Both the position numbers and the translations under genes were made by a program. A stretch of 55,333 nt of DNA, from the NCBI GenBank assembly GCA_017443765.1, contig JAFSYB010000032.1, positions 1 through 55,333 on the forward strand, written 5' to 3'. The notes beneath the pieces are model-generated. The model made no database searches and was not told the DNA's origin. It saw nothing but the letters and a program-made list of their open reading frames with translations. Below are positions 10,534 to 17,988 of the stretch, piece by piece. Each line of letters starts with the position of its first letter. Position 1 is the stretch's first letter. This stretch comes from Muribaculaceae bacterium (GTDB taxonomy: Bacteria; Bacteroidota; Bacteroidia; Bacteroidales; Muribaculaceae).

Positions 10534-10917
10534 TTACGACGGGTTCGGGGTGGCTTCGGGTGTTGGGGTAGACGTTTTCTTGTCTTGCGCCAGCAGCTCG
10601 TCGATGTGCTCGATGTAGTCGAGCGAGTCATCGAGGAAAAAGCTCAGCTCGGGTGTGCGCCGCAGCTGGTACCGGGTGCGTGCAGCCAGTTTGTAGCGGA
10701 TTTGCCGCACGTTGGCGGTGATGTTCGCCAGCAGCTCCTGTGCCCGTTCACTGGGGAAGATGCTCAGGTAGGCTCGTGCCACGCTCAGGTCGGGCGACAC
10801 ACGCACCTTGCTCACGCTCACCAGCACGCCGCTCATCTTGGCGGTTTCGGTGCGGAACAGCTCGCTCAGTTCTTTCTGAACAAGTCGTGAGATTTTCTCA
10901 AGTCGTGTCGTTTGCAT
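10534..10917 (-). CDS. rbfA: 30S ribosome-binding factor A
   Basis: 127 residues, the normal size. RbfA binds the 30S subunit late in 16S rRNA maturation and matters most in the cold. It has the KH-like fold signature: N-terminal helix TTRLEKISRLVQKELSELF, the strand VSVSKVRVSPDLSVARAYLSIF, then ITANVRQIRYKLAARTRYQLRRTPELSFFLDDSLDYIEHIDELL, with the conserved RxTPELxFxxDxS element. The final ~15 residues are a Thr/Pro-rich tail typical of Bacteroidota versions. It starts 24 bp after the stop of the GNAT-like gene and precedes the LolE-like permease, so the three are likely co-transcribed. Confidence 0.95.
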   Translation of the reverse strand: MQTTRLEKISRLVQKELSELFRTETAKMSGVLVSVSKVRVSPDLSVARAYLSIFPSERAQELLANITANVRQIRYKLAARTRYQLRRTPELSFFLDDSLDYIEHIDELLAQDKKTSTPTPEATPNPS

Positions 10918-10941
10918 AGTATTCTTGTTAGATAGTTGTGT

Positions 10942-12072
10942 TTATAATTCCTTGGTAAAAGCGCGGCGGCGCTTGTTCTGGCGGTAGTCGAAGTACTGCC
11001 ATTGCTGCTGCACCCGCTCGTTGTCCTCCAGCTCGTGGCCGGTGTCGGCCCACTGGTAGCCAAAGCGGTTGAAGCAGGGTATGAGGTCGTCGAAGATGAG
11101 GGCGTTCACGCCCTTGCTATGATACTCGGGCTTGACGGCGATGAGCAGCAAGTCCACCACGGGGTTGTGTCCCTTGAAGGCCTTGAGCAGGTGCCACCAG
11201 CCCATGGGGAACAGGCGTCCCCGGCTCTTGATGAGTCCCTGCGAGAGCGAGGGCAGCGTGATGCCCACGCCCACGAGTTCGCCGTCGGGCTTGACCACCA
11301 GCGAGAGGTCGTCGAGCGGCAGGAACGGCACGTACATCTTGATGTAGTGCTCGATTTGCTTGTCGCTCAGCGGTGAGTAGCCAAAGAGCTGGTCGTAGGC
11401 CTCGTTGATGAGCTTGAAGATGGCCTCGCCGTAGTCGCGTACGAGCTTCCGACGGTTGGTGTACTTGATGGTGTCCACGCCCACGCGCTGGCGCACAATG
11501 GCAGCCACGCGGTGCATCTTCTCGGGCACCTCGGGCGGCACCTTCACGCGGAACTCCACCCAGTCCACGTCCTTGACAAATCCCATGCGCTCCATGTGGC
11601 GGGGGTAATACTCGTGGTTGTAGATGGTGGCCTGGGTGCCCACCTGGTCGAAGCCCTCGACGAGCATTCCCTCCTTGTCCATGTCGGTGAAGCCGAGTTG
11701 CCCGGTAAGGCAGGTCATTCCCTTGCCCCGTGCCCACTGGGCAACGGTCTGGAACAGGGCATCGGCAACCTCGGCATCGTCGATGAAATCGACAAAGCCA
11801 AAGCGCCCCTCCTGCTTGCCGCTGCGCTCGTTCACCAGGCGGTTGATGATGCCGGCAATGCGCCCTACCGGGCGGCCGTCGCGGTAGGCCATGAAATAGG
11901 CGGCCTCGCAGTAGTCGAAAGCTGGGTTCTCGCCGGGCTGCAGCGTGCGCATCTCGTCGCTCACCAGCGATGGCACATAGTAGGGGCTGTCGTGGTAGAG
12001 CGTGTCGATGGGAAAGGTGACGAATCGCTTGAGTTCGCTCTTTACTGGGCGTATTTCTTTGATTTGAATCAT
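10942..12072 (-). CDS. GNAT-fold N-acetyltransferase-like protein
   Basis: 376 residues with no signal peptide, so cytoplasmic. The N-terminal half (AAYFMAYRDGRPVGRIAGIIN, then FGFVDFIDDAEVADALFQ and GMTCLTGQLGFTDMDKEGMLVEGFD) and the C-terminal half (PDGELVGVGITLP, then HSKGVNALIFDDLIPCFNRFGY) each resemble a GNAT beta-sheet/CoA-binding arrangement, so this may be a tandem GNAT protein. Proteins of this length and order are widespread in Bacteroidales, annotated only as acetyltransferase-like. The substrate is unknown. It sits 33 bp behind the tiny membrane-protein gene and 24 bp ahead of rbfA. A degenerate copy of the gttatcR heptamer repeat lies in the short gap upstream. Confidence 0.75.
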   Translation of the reverse strand: MIQIKEIRPVKSELKRFVTFPIDTLYHDSPYYVPSLVSDEMRTLQPGENPAFDYCEAAYFMAYRDGRPVGRIAGIINRLVNERSGKQEGRFGFVDFIDDAEVADALFQTVAQWARGKGMTCLTGQLGFTDMDKEGMLVEGFDQVGTQATIYNHEYYPRHMERMGFVKDVDWVEFRVKVPPEVPEKMHRVAAIVRQRVGVDTIKYTNRRKLVRDYGEAIFKLINEAYDQLFGYSPLSDKQIEHYIKMYVPFLPLDDLSLVVKPDGELVGVGITLPSLSQGLIKSRGRLFPMGWWHLLKAFKGHNPVVDLLLIAVKPEYHSKGVNALIFDDLIPCFNRFGYQWADTGHELEDNERVQQQWQYFDYRQNKRRRAFTKEL

Positions 12073-12105
12073 GCGTGGGGACGGTTATCAGTGAATAGTT
12101 ACTCG

Positions 12106-12321
12106 TTAGGTGCTGGTGGTTGCGCACTGGTTCAGCATCCAGAGCAGGGCCAGCAGTGCGAGCAGGATTGCGTCGAGTCGCAGGAAGAATCGGCTGTAGA
12201 ACTCGCGTGGCGCGTCGTGCTCCGCCTCATTGGAGGCCACCTTGTTGTCGGGTGTCGGGTTGCTGGCGCCGCTTTGCGCTATCCCGCTCTGGCGGGCGGC
12301 CTCGTTGTCGGTGCCGGGCAT
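12106..12321 (-). CDS. Small tail-anchored membrane protein, translationally coupled
   Basis: 71 residues. The first ~43 are hydrophilic (Ser, Asn, Glu rich), followed by one TM helix (FFLRLDAILLALLALLWMLNQC) and a short tail. The start codon shares its A with the TGA stop of the upstream zinc-ribbon gene (TGATG junction at 12319-12323), which argues strongly that it is real and translationally coupled. No family is recognised. It may act as a small partner of the zinc-ribbon membrane protein. Confidence 0.7.
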   Translation of the reverse strand: MPGTDNEAARQSGIAQSGASNPTPDNKVASNEAEHDAPREFYSRFFLRLDAILLALLALLWMLNQCATTST

Positions 12322-13817
12322 CAGTTCGTGAGGGCTTTGGTGCTGCCGGTGGCCAGGTTCACCTGGAAATGTCCGCCGCTGCTGGTGCGAATGCCCAGCA
12401 GGTTGTTCTTGGTGTCATTAAAGCCAATGTCGGTAGCCCCTTTGGAATAGACGGTGAAATATTTGCGGGTTTTCAGGTCGAATCCGTAAACCGAGCCTTG
12501 CTTTGTGAGGAACACGCTGTAGGTCTCACTGTTGATTTGCTTGGAGATGTCGTCCTTGTGGAAGATGGGCTTGTCGTAGGTGCTGCGTTTCATTGTCACC
12601 TCCTCGCCACTCTGGGCCTGTTCCATCTTCTCCTTGTTCTCCTGATTCCAGCGTGCGTCGGCACTGTCGGGGCTGGCCATGCGCTTCTCCATTTCCTCTT
12701 TCTCGCGCTGCTCCTGCTCGGCCTTGAGTTCCTCATCGGTGGGGAAGTAGAGGATTTTGATGTTCTGCGCCTCGTCTTTGAGGAATCGTCGCTCGGGGCT
12801 GTTGATGGCGTCCAGCGGCTTGCCGTAGATGTAGCGGCGGCCGTCGGAGCGCGACTTCACCGTCCCCACGTAGTCGAGCGAGATGAGTTTCTTGGCAGCA
12901 ATGTCGAACAGGTTGAGCGACACACGCCCTTGCGTGCCCTCGCCGCCTGGCGTGTCCATATACGTGAAGTAGAGACATTCCTTGTCGCCAATTTTCACGG
13001 CGCGTGGGGTTTTTTCGTAGTCGGCAATCAGGGCAGAGGTGCTCATGGTGATGGTTCGCCCATCAAGATATTGCACATGCAGTGGTTCGGTTTGCCACAA
13101 GTTGCCCGTGCGTGTGAGCTGGTAGATTTTGAAGAACGTTCGGCTGGTGCCGTCGGAGAGCGAGGTAACTCCCCAGATACGGTCGGGGTTCTCCTCGCCG
13201 GAGCCCGGCACAAACACGGCCGCAGTGGCCGATGCGCCATCGCCCTGGAGGTTGTTGCGGTTCAGCTCGGCGGCGAAGACAGCCATCGGGTCTACGTTTC
13301 CCATGGGCTGGTTTTCTGCGGCTTCGGTGCGGTCGCTGCTCTTGCGGCTGGAGTCGTTGTTGCCGCACGAGCGTGCCCACAGCAGGCCACCGATGACAAT
13401 TACAGCGGCGGCAATGCCGATGAGCAGGTTGCGGTTGAACGATGACCCATTTCCGCCTTGGTCGTCATCAGCGTTGTCTTCGTCAGGGTCGGGGGTTTCC
13501 CACGCATTGGCAGTTTGCTGGCGCACGGCCTGATGGTGCCGTCGCTGCTCGGCTTGCTCGCGCCGTTGCTGCTCGGCTTGCTCGCGCCGTCGCTGCTCGT
13601 TGTACGTTTCGCCGCCTGCCGCTGTGGCCGACTGGCGTGTGGTCTCGTCGGCCATGTCGTTACGCACCATCCTGCCGCACTTGGGGCAGAACACCGATTC
13701 GGCGGGAATCATGTTACCGCATAATGGGCAGGCCACTTCGTTATTCAGCGGTGTGCCGCAATGATTGCAAAAGGCTGACCCCTGCGGGGGTTCGTTGCCA
13801 CATTTGGGACATCTCAT
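12321..13817 (-). CDS. Double zinc-ribbon, single-pass membrane protein
   Basis: 498 residues. The N-terminus has two zinc ribbons (Cys3/6/17/20 and Cys30/33/44/47, CxxC pairs with CG knuckles). It is followed by a Gln/Arg/Glu helical stretch (about 74-101) built from a seven-residue repeat (REQAEQQ type, 21-bp DNA repeat), an acidic linker, and one TM helix at about 131-148. The remaining ~345 residues are outside and appear beta-rich. Segments such as DRIWGVTSLSDGTSRTFFKIYQL and GSVYGFDLKTRKYFTVYSKGA suggest repeated blades, possibly a propeller-like fold. The gene has its own consensus promoter (13897-13927), a heptamer repeat in its leader, and is coupled to the small membrane gene downstream. 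Zinc-ribbon/TM/extracellular architectures often occur in envelope sensing or assembly proteins, but no function can be assigned. Confidence 0.75.
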   Translation of the reverse strand: MRCPKCGNEPPQGSAFCNHCGTPLNNEVACPLCGNMIPAESVFCPKCGRMVRNDMADETTRQSATAAGGETYNEQRRREQAEQQRREQAEQRRHHQAVRQQTANAWETPDPDEDNADDDQGGNGSSFNRNLLIGIAAAVIVIGGLLWARSCGNNDSSRKSSDRTEAAENQPMGNVDPMAVFAAELNRNNLQGDGASATAAVFVPGSGEENPDRIWGVTSLSDGTSRTFFKIYQLTRTGNLWQTEPLHVQYLDGRTITMSTSALIADYEKTPRAVKIGDKECLYFTYMDTPGGEGTQGRVSLNLFDIAAKKLISLDYVGTVKSRSDGRRYIYGKPLDAINSPERRFLKDEAQNIKILYFPTDEELKAEQEQREKEEMEKRMASPDSADARWNQENKEKMEQAQSGEEVTMKRSTYDKPIFHKDDISKQINSETYSVFLTKQGSVYGFDLKTRKYFTVYSKGATDIGFNDTKNNLLGIRTSSGGHFQVNLATGSTKALTN

Positions 13818-13821
13818 ATCG

Positions 13822-13856
13822 GTTATCAGTTATCAGTTATCGGTTATCAGTTATCG
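13822..13856. repeat. Five tandem 7-bp repeats (gttatcR)
   Basis: Five head-to-tail copies of gttatca/gttatcg lie immediately upstream of the zinc-ribbon gene start codon, between it and its promoter, so they would be transcribed. A degenerate run of the same heptamer (gttatca gtgaata gttactc) occurs at 12084-12104 upstream of the GNAT-like gene in the same unit. Confidence 0.8.
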
Positions 13857-13896
13857 GTTGACGTCACTTATCTTTTCTATTTCTTGATACAATTTG

Positions 13897-13927
13897 CAAA
13901 GGTACGGATTTTCGTTCTAATGGCCAA
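13897..13927 (-). promoter_or_regulatory. Promoter of the zinc-ribbon gene cluster
   Basis: Minus strand: TTG (13925-13927), 20-nt spacer, TACCTTTG (13897-13904), an exact -7 consensus. It probably drives the zinc-ribbon, small membrane, GNAT-like, rbfA and permease genes, whose internal gaps are at most 81 bp. Confidence 0.75.
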
Positions 13928-13943
13928 TGAGCTTTCCAATAAA

Positions 13944-15512
13944 TTATTTTTCGGGCGAGGGCTTCGGTGGTGTCGGGCAACCGATGGTGTTTTCGCCAAT
14001 GCTGCGGTGCAGCTGCAGCACGGCGTCGGCGATGTGGCGGTCGTTGCACAGGCGTGGCACTTTGCGCTGGCCGCCCAGGCGTCCGGTGCTGGCAAGCCAC
14101 CGTTCAAAGGTGCCCCGGGCCACAGCCACGATGGTGGGTGGGTCGAGGAACAGGCCGCCCTGACGCTTGGCCTCGTAGTCGCTGTTCACTTCCTTGAGGT
14201 GGCGGTCCACGGCGGTGATGAAAGTCTGCAGGTCGGCGGGGGGCACGTCAAACTCCACAAGCCATTGGTGCCGTCCGCGGGTGGTGGTGGTGGCGTAGAC
14301 TGGCGCGGCGGTGTAGTCGCGCACCTGCGCCTGGGTTTCCTGTGCGGCCAGGGTGATGGCGTGGTCGGCATTGTGCACCATCAGTTCCTCGCCGAATGCG
14401 TTGATGTAGCTGGCAGTGCGGCCGGCAATGCGGATTTTCACCGGGTGGGTCTGCTCCACGGTCACCGTGTCGCCCAGGCGGTAGCGCCACAAGCCGTTGC
14501 AGGCGGTGATGACCAGCTCGTAGGTCTGCCCGGCCTCCACCTCCCACACGGGGAGGGTGCGCGGCTGCTCGCTTTCCACCTCGGCTAGTGGAATGAACTC
14601 ATAGAACACGCCAGCGTCGAGCAGCAGGAGCATGGCCTCGCTGCCCCAGTCGCTTTGCACGGCAAAGAACCCTTCGCTGGCGTTGTAGGTGTCGAGGAAG
14701 TGCATCCGGCTCATGTCGCACAGGCTCTCGTACTGGCTGCGATAGGCTCCGAAATCAATACCGCCGTGGAAAAACACCTCCAGATTGGGCCACACCTCGT
14801 GCAGGCACGCCGCACCCTTGCGGCGCAGTACCGCCTTGATGAGTGTGAGGAACCACGAGGGAACGCCGCTCAAGTTGGTGACGTTGGCATCCATGCAGCC
14901 CTCGACAAGCATGGGCAGTTTCTTGCTCCAGTCGGCCAGGAGTGCCACACGCTTGCTGGGAATGCGGAACAGGTTGGCCATCGGGTTCATATACTCGATG
15001 AGCGTGGCGCTCAGGTCGCCCACGCGCACGCCGCGAGGCAGTTGCAATTCAGTGGCGAAACTGCCGCCCAAAATCAGCCCCTTGCCGCTGAAAATGCGTG
15101 TGGCCGGATTCAGGTTCATGTAGTGCGACATCACATCGCTGGCGCCCTGGTAGTGGTTGCGCCTCAACGAGTCGGTGGTGACGGGGATGTACTTGCTCTT
15201 GCCGCCAGTGGTGCCCGACGACTGCGCGAAGTTCATCGTGCGTCCGGGCCACAACACGTCGCGCTCGCCGTTAATCATGCGCATCACCTGCGTGCGGATG
15301 TCCTCGTAGCGGCACAGCGGCACGCGGGCGGCAAACTCGCGGTAGGTGCGCACGGTCGAGAAGTCGTGCCGCCGGCCCACCTTGGTGAGCGCCGCTTTCT
15401 CCACCAGCCACACCAATTCGCCCTGCTGAACAGCGTCGGCATGGTCGATGTAGCGCACCTGCTGCGGCAGGCGGCTCAAAAAGTGGTGGCGGGCAAACGG
15501 CGTGAAGTCCAT
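13944..15512 (-). CDS. GH3-family acyl-adenylating enzyme
   Basis: 522 residues, about the length of plant GH3 proteins and their bacterial relatives. The family belongs to the ANL (firefly luciferase) superfamily. Plant members activate a carboxylic acid such as auxin or jasmonate with ATP and join it to an amino acid. The ATP phosphate-binding loop is SSGTTGGKSKYIPVT at 98-112. HFLDTYNASEGFF matches the adenine/substrate motif, VITACNGLWRYRLGDTV the conserved YRxGD motif, and GRTASYINAFGEELM the hinge to the C-terminal domain. No signal peptide is present, so it is cytoplasmic. Bacteroidales widely carry one copy annotated GH3 auxin-responsive promoter family protein. The natural acid and amine are unknown. 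The next upstream gene on the strand starts 430 kD-coding bases away as an unrelated secreted protein, so context gives no substrate clue. Confidence 0.9.
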   Translation of the reverse strand: MDFTPFARHHFLSRLPQQVRYIDHADAVQQGELVWLVEKAALTKVGRRHDFSTVRTYREFAARVPLCRYEDIRTQVMRMINGERDVLWPGRTMNFAQSSGTTGGKSKYIPVTTDSLRRNHYQGASDVMSHYMNLNPATRIFSGKGLILGGSFATELQLPRGVRVGDLSATLIEYMNPMANLFRIPSKRVALLADWSKKLPMLVEGCMDANVTNLSGVPSWFLTLIKAVLRRKGAACLHEVWPNLEVFFHGGIDFGAYRSQYESLCDMSRMHFLDTYNASEGFFAVQSDWGSEAMLLLLDAGVFYEFIPLAEVESEQPRTLPVWEVEAGQTYELVITACNGLWRYRLGDTVTVEQTHPVKIRIAGRTASYINAFGEELMVHNADHAITLAAQETQAQVRDYTAAPVYATTTTRGRHQWLVEFDVPPADLQTFITAVDRHLKEVNSDYEAKRQGGLFLDPPTIVAVARGTFERWLASTGRLGGQRKVPRLCNDRHIADAVLQLHRSIGENTIGCPTPPKPSPEK

Positions 15513-15611
15513 TTCAGTTGACCATTATGATTAAATTCAAGTATTGCAAGTAGTTTTGCGTTAGTTTCCCTCTATGGGAGCATGACTACCAAACGATTGC
15601 CTTGCTGCTTA

Positions 15612-17942
15612 TCACTTTCCTACCGATAATGCCAACCGTAACCCAATATAATCGGCTGTTGTGGCGGGCTGGCTACCGTTGCGGTTCGACACACGGCAAT
15701 AGCGGGCCGTTGTTCGCCAGTTGCCGCCGCGCCACTGGCGGTTGGTGCCACTCTCTGGACCCGTGGGGTTGGTTTGCGGCGCACTGGTGTAACTATTGGC
15801 ATAATCCGAACACCACTCACTCACGTTGCCACTCATGTCGAAGAGCCCCAGCTCGTTGGCAACCTTGGTGGACACTGGGCGCGGTGCGTCACCGCTATTG
15901 CCCACATACCAAGCCACCTCGCATATGTTGTCGCTGCCTGCGTATTTGCGCCCCTGGCTTTTATTGCCACCTCTTGCGGCATATTCCCATTCGGCCTCGG
16001 TGAGTAATCGGAACTGGTGACCAGTGAGCACGCTCAAGCGGGCGAGAAATTCTTGACAGTTGTTCCAACTGACGTTTTCCACAGGTTTGTCAGCGCCCAC
16101 ATGGGTGCTGGGATTGCTGCCCATCACCGCCTGCCACAGGGCCTGGGTGACCTCGGTTTGCCCAATAGCGAAGCCGCTTAGCGTCACCTCATGCGCGGGC
16201 AGTTCATCGGGCCATGGGTCGGTGTCGCCCTGCTCGGCAGTGGCTCCCATGGAGAACGTGCCACCATCCACATGAATCATGCGGAATGTCGCGCCGTTAA
16301 CCGTGTAGGTCGTTATGCTGGTTGGGGCGGGAGGCGTGTCGTCACCAAAGAGGATGGCATTGACGAGCTGGTTCAGGTCTTCAACATCCACGTTGCCACT
16401 GCCATTCAGGTCGCACCGCGTCACGGTGCCTGGCTCATGAATCAGGTCGAGCACCACGTTGATGAGGATGTTCAGGTCTTCCACATCGGTGCAGCCATCA
16501 CCGTTCACATCGCCCAATGGAACGTTGGTCACGGTCACCAAGCACGAGGCCGACAGGTTGGAGCCGTCGGTGGTGGTGGCGGTGATTATCGCACTGCCAG
16601 GCGTGAGTGCATGCACGCGGCCTTTGTCGGAGCCAATACTTTCGATAGTGGCCACAGCAGGGTTGCTCGAAGTCCAAATCGTCCGATTGACCACCGATTC
16701 CGAAGGCGTGAACACAGCTGTCAGCTCGCTTGTTGAGGCTATGTCCAACGTGAGCGAAGCCTGATTGAGCGTTATCGCTTGAATGGCTCCGCCGTACTTT
16801 TCAATATGCTGGAACAAGGTCCAGCCCGAGACCCATTCGTAAAGCGACTGGTCATCGTAACGGTCAGAATAATCGGCGCCAAATGGGATGTGCAGCACGG
16901 CATCGCTATAGGTTTCCTCGTCGAAGGCCGACCAGCCCCGGCCATGGTCACCCAGCGTGTTGATGGTGCATGGGGCGTGATTGGCCGGCGAATAGATGTG
17001 GCGCAACCCCGTGGCCTCGAAGCTTTTCTCTTTCGTCTCCTGTATTGTGGCGGGCAGGAAAAGGCAACCAATAGGTGAATAGGCAAACGCCGACTCCGTG
17101 ATGGTGATGATGTTGGCTGGAATGTACACCGTGTCGGATAGGTGCTCACAGTGGCTGAATGCCCATCGGGGTATTTCGGTCATGACTTCGTTTATCGGCA
17201 GGCTGCTGATGCCTGTGCCGGCAAAGGTGAAAGTTCCCAGGTTTGTCACACTTTCGGGCATCACCACCTGGGTTAGGTTGGTGCAATTATGGAAAGTGCA
17301 ATTCAGCCGCGTCACATCGTCGGGTATCACCACCGAGGTCAGTTCCTGATTGTTCACATAGAGGTGATGGGCATATTCTGTGGGATTGCCTGTGGATGAG
17401 GGGGTTTCATCCTCCCAGAACCAGTTTCCCGACCCAATCATGAAATAGCCTTTGAAATCAATACGGCACCACGCATCCACATCACTGATATGCACCGCTG
17501 TTAAATCGTTGCAGTCTTGGAAAGCCGAGCAGCCGATGCAGGTTATTGAGGGTGGAATCTCCACACTCGTGATATTCGTGAAGGCAAAGGCAAGGTCACC
17601 AATACCCGTCACTTTGTATTGTGTACCCTGATGGTTCACACAGGAGGGAATGACCAGCGTGGAACCTAAGTCGGGGTAGTTGATGCCAGTTGGAACGGTG
17701 CCCAAATAGTTTTCGCCATCTACCACCCACATTCCCGTGTAGAAACCAAAGTGTTCATCGTCGTCAGGCTCTTGGTAAAGCCCCAAACCGATGGCCACCG
17801 TGCTGGTAAGTTCCACTGTTTGGTCATCGAGTTTGTTGTAGGCCAACCCGTCCTCCATAAAGTCGTAGGCATTGGCCGTGAGGTAACCCAACAGGCAGAG
17901 TGCAGCAGCCGTCCAACGGCGATTATGTGTGTGATTAGACAT
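15612..17942 (-). CDS. Secreted LRR / Big2 / dockerin-like / SUMF1-like fusion protein
   Basis: 776 residues from the ATG at 17940-17942, where a signal peptide begins (AAALCLLGYLTANA, cleavage near 25). The longer open frame upstream overlaps the ABC permease and is rejected. The modules are: BspA-type (LRR_5) repeats, about 95-350, with units like LTSVVIPDDVTRLN and LTQVVMPESVTNLG; a bacterial Ig-like Big2 domain, about 385-472 (WTSSNPAVATI, then G.AIITATT); a dockerin-like pair, about 475-533 (DVNGDGCTDVEDLN and DLNGSGNVDVEDLN); and a C-terminal SUMF1/FGE-like domain, about 545-776 (GGTFSMGA, EVTQALWQAVMG, PVENVSW, LTEAEWEYAARGG, DMSGNVSEWCSD, WRGGNW). The two-cysteine pair of true formylglycine-generating enzymes is not evident, so the last domain is probably a binding or structural fold. 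It is likely a surface adhesin-like protein. Which ligand it binds cannot be told. Confidence 0.85.
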   Translation of the reverse strand: MSNHTHNRRWTAAALCLLGYLTANAYDFMEDGLAYNKLDDQTVELTSTVAIGLGLYQEPDDDEHFGFYTGMWVVDGENYLGTVPTGINYPDLGSTLVIPSCVNHQGTQYKVTGIGDLAFAFTNITSVEIPPSITCIGCSAFQDCNDLTAVHISDVDAWCRIDFKGYFMIGSGNWFWEDETPSSTGNPTEYAHHLYVNNQELTSVVIPDDVTRLNCTFHNCTNLTQVVMPESVTNLGTFTFAGTGISSLPINEVMTEIPRWAFSHCEHLSDTVYIPANIITITESAFAYSPIGCLFLPATIQETKEKSFEATGLRHIYSPANHAPCTINTLGDHGRGWSAFDEETYSDAVLHIPFGADYSDRYDDQSLYEWVSGWTLFQHIEKYGGAIQAITLNQASLTLDIASTSELTAVFTPSESVVNRTIWTSSNPAVATIESIGSDKGRVHALTPGSAIITATTTDGSNLSASCLVTVTNVPLGDVNGDGCTDVEDLNILINVVLDLIHEPGTVTRCDLNGSGNVDVEDLNQLVNAILFGDDTPPAPTSITTYTVNGATFRMIHVDGGTFSMGATAEQGDTDPWPDELPAHEVTLSGFAIGQTEVTQALWQAVMGSNPSTHVGADKPVENVSWNNCQEFLARLSVLTGHQFRLLTEAEWEYAARGGNKSQGRKYAGSDNICEVAWYVGNSGDAPRPVSTKVANELGLFDMSGNVSEWCSDYANSYTSAPQTNPTGPESGTNRQWRGGNWRTTARYCRVSNRNGSQPATTADYIGLRLALSVGK

Positions 17943-17988
17943 TGGTAATGAGCAAATTAGTGATAAGCAAAAAGTGGGGGTATTTTCA

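Noticed and set aside
13822..13856. Heptamer arrays considered as a CRISPR
   Set aside because: 7-bp units with no spacers and no cas genes in the window.
15612..16310. C-terminal SUMF1-like domain as a true formylglycine-generating enzyme
   Set aside because: The expected redox cysteine pair is not apparent (GGNW region lacks the first Cys), and no sulfatase gene is nearby.
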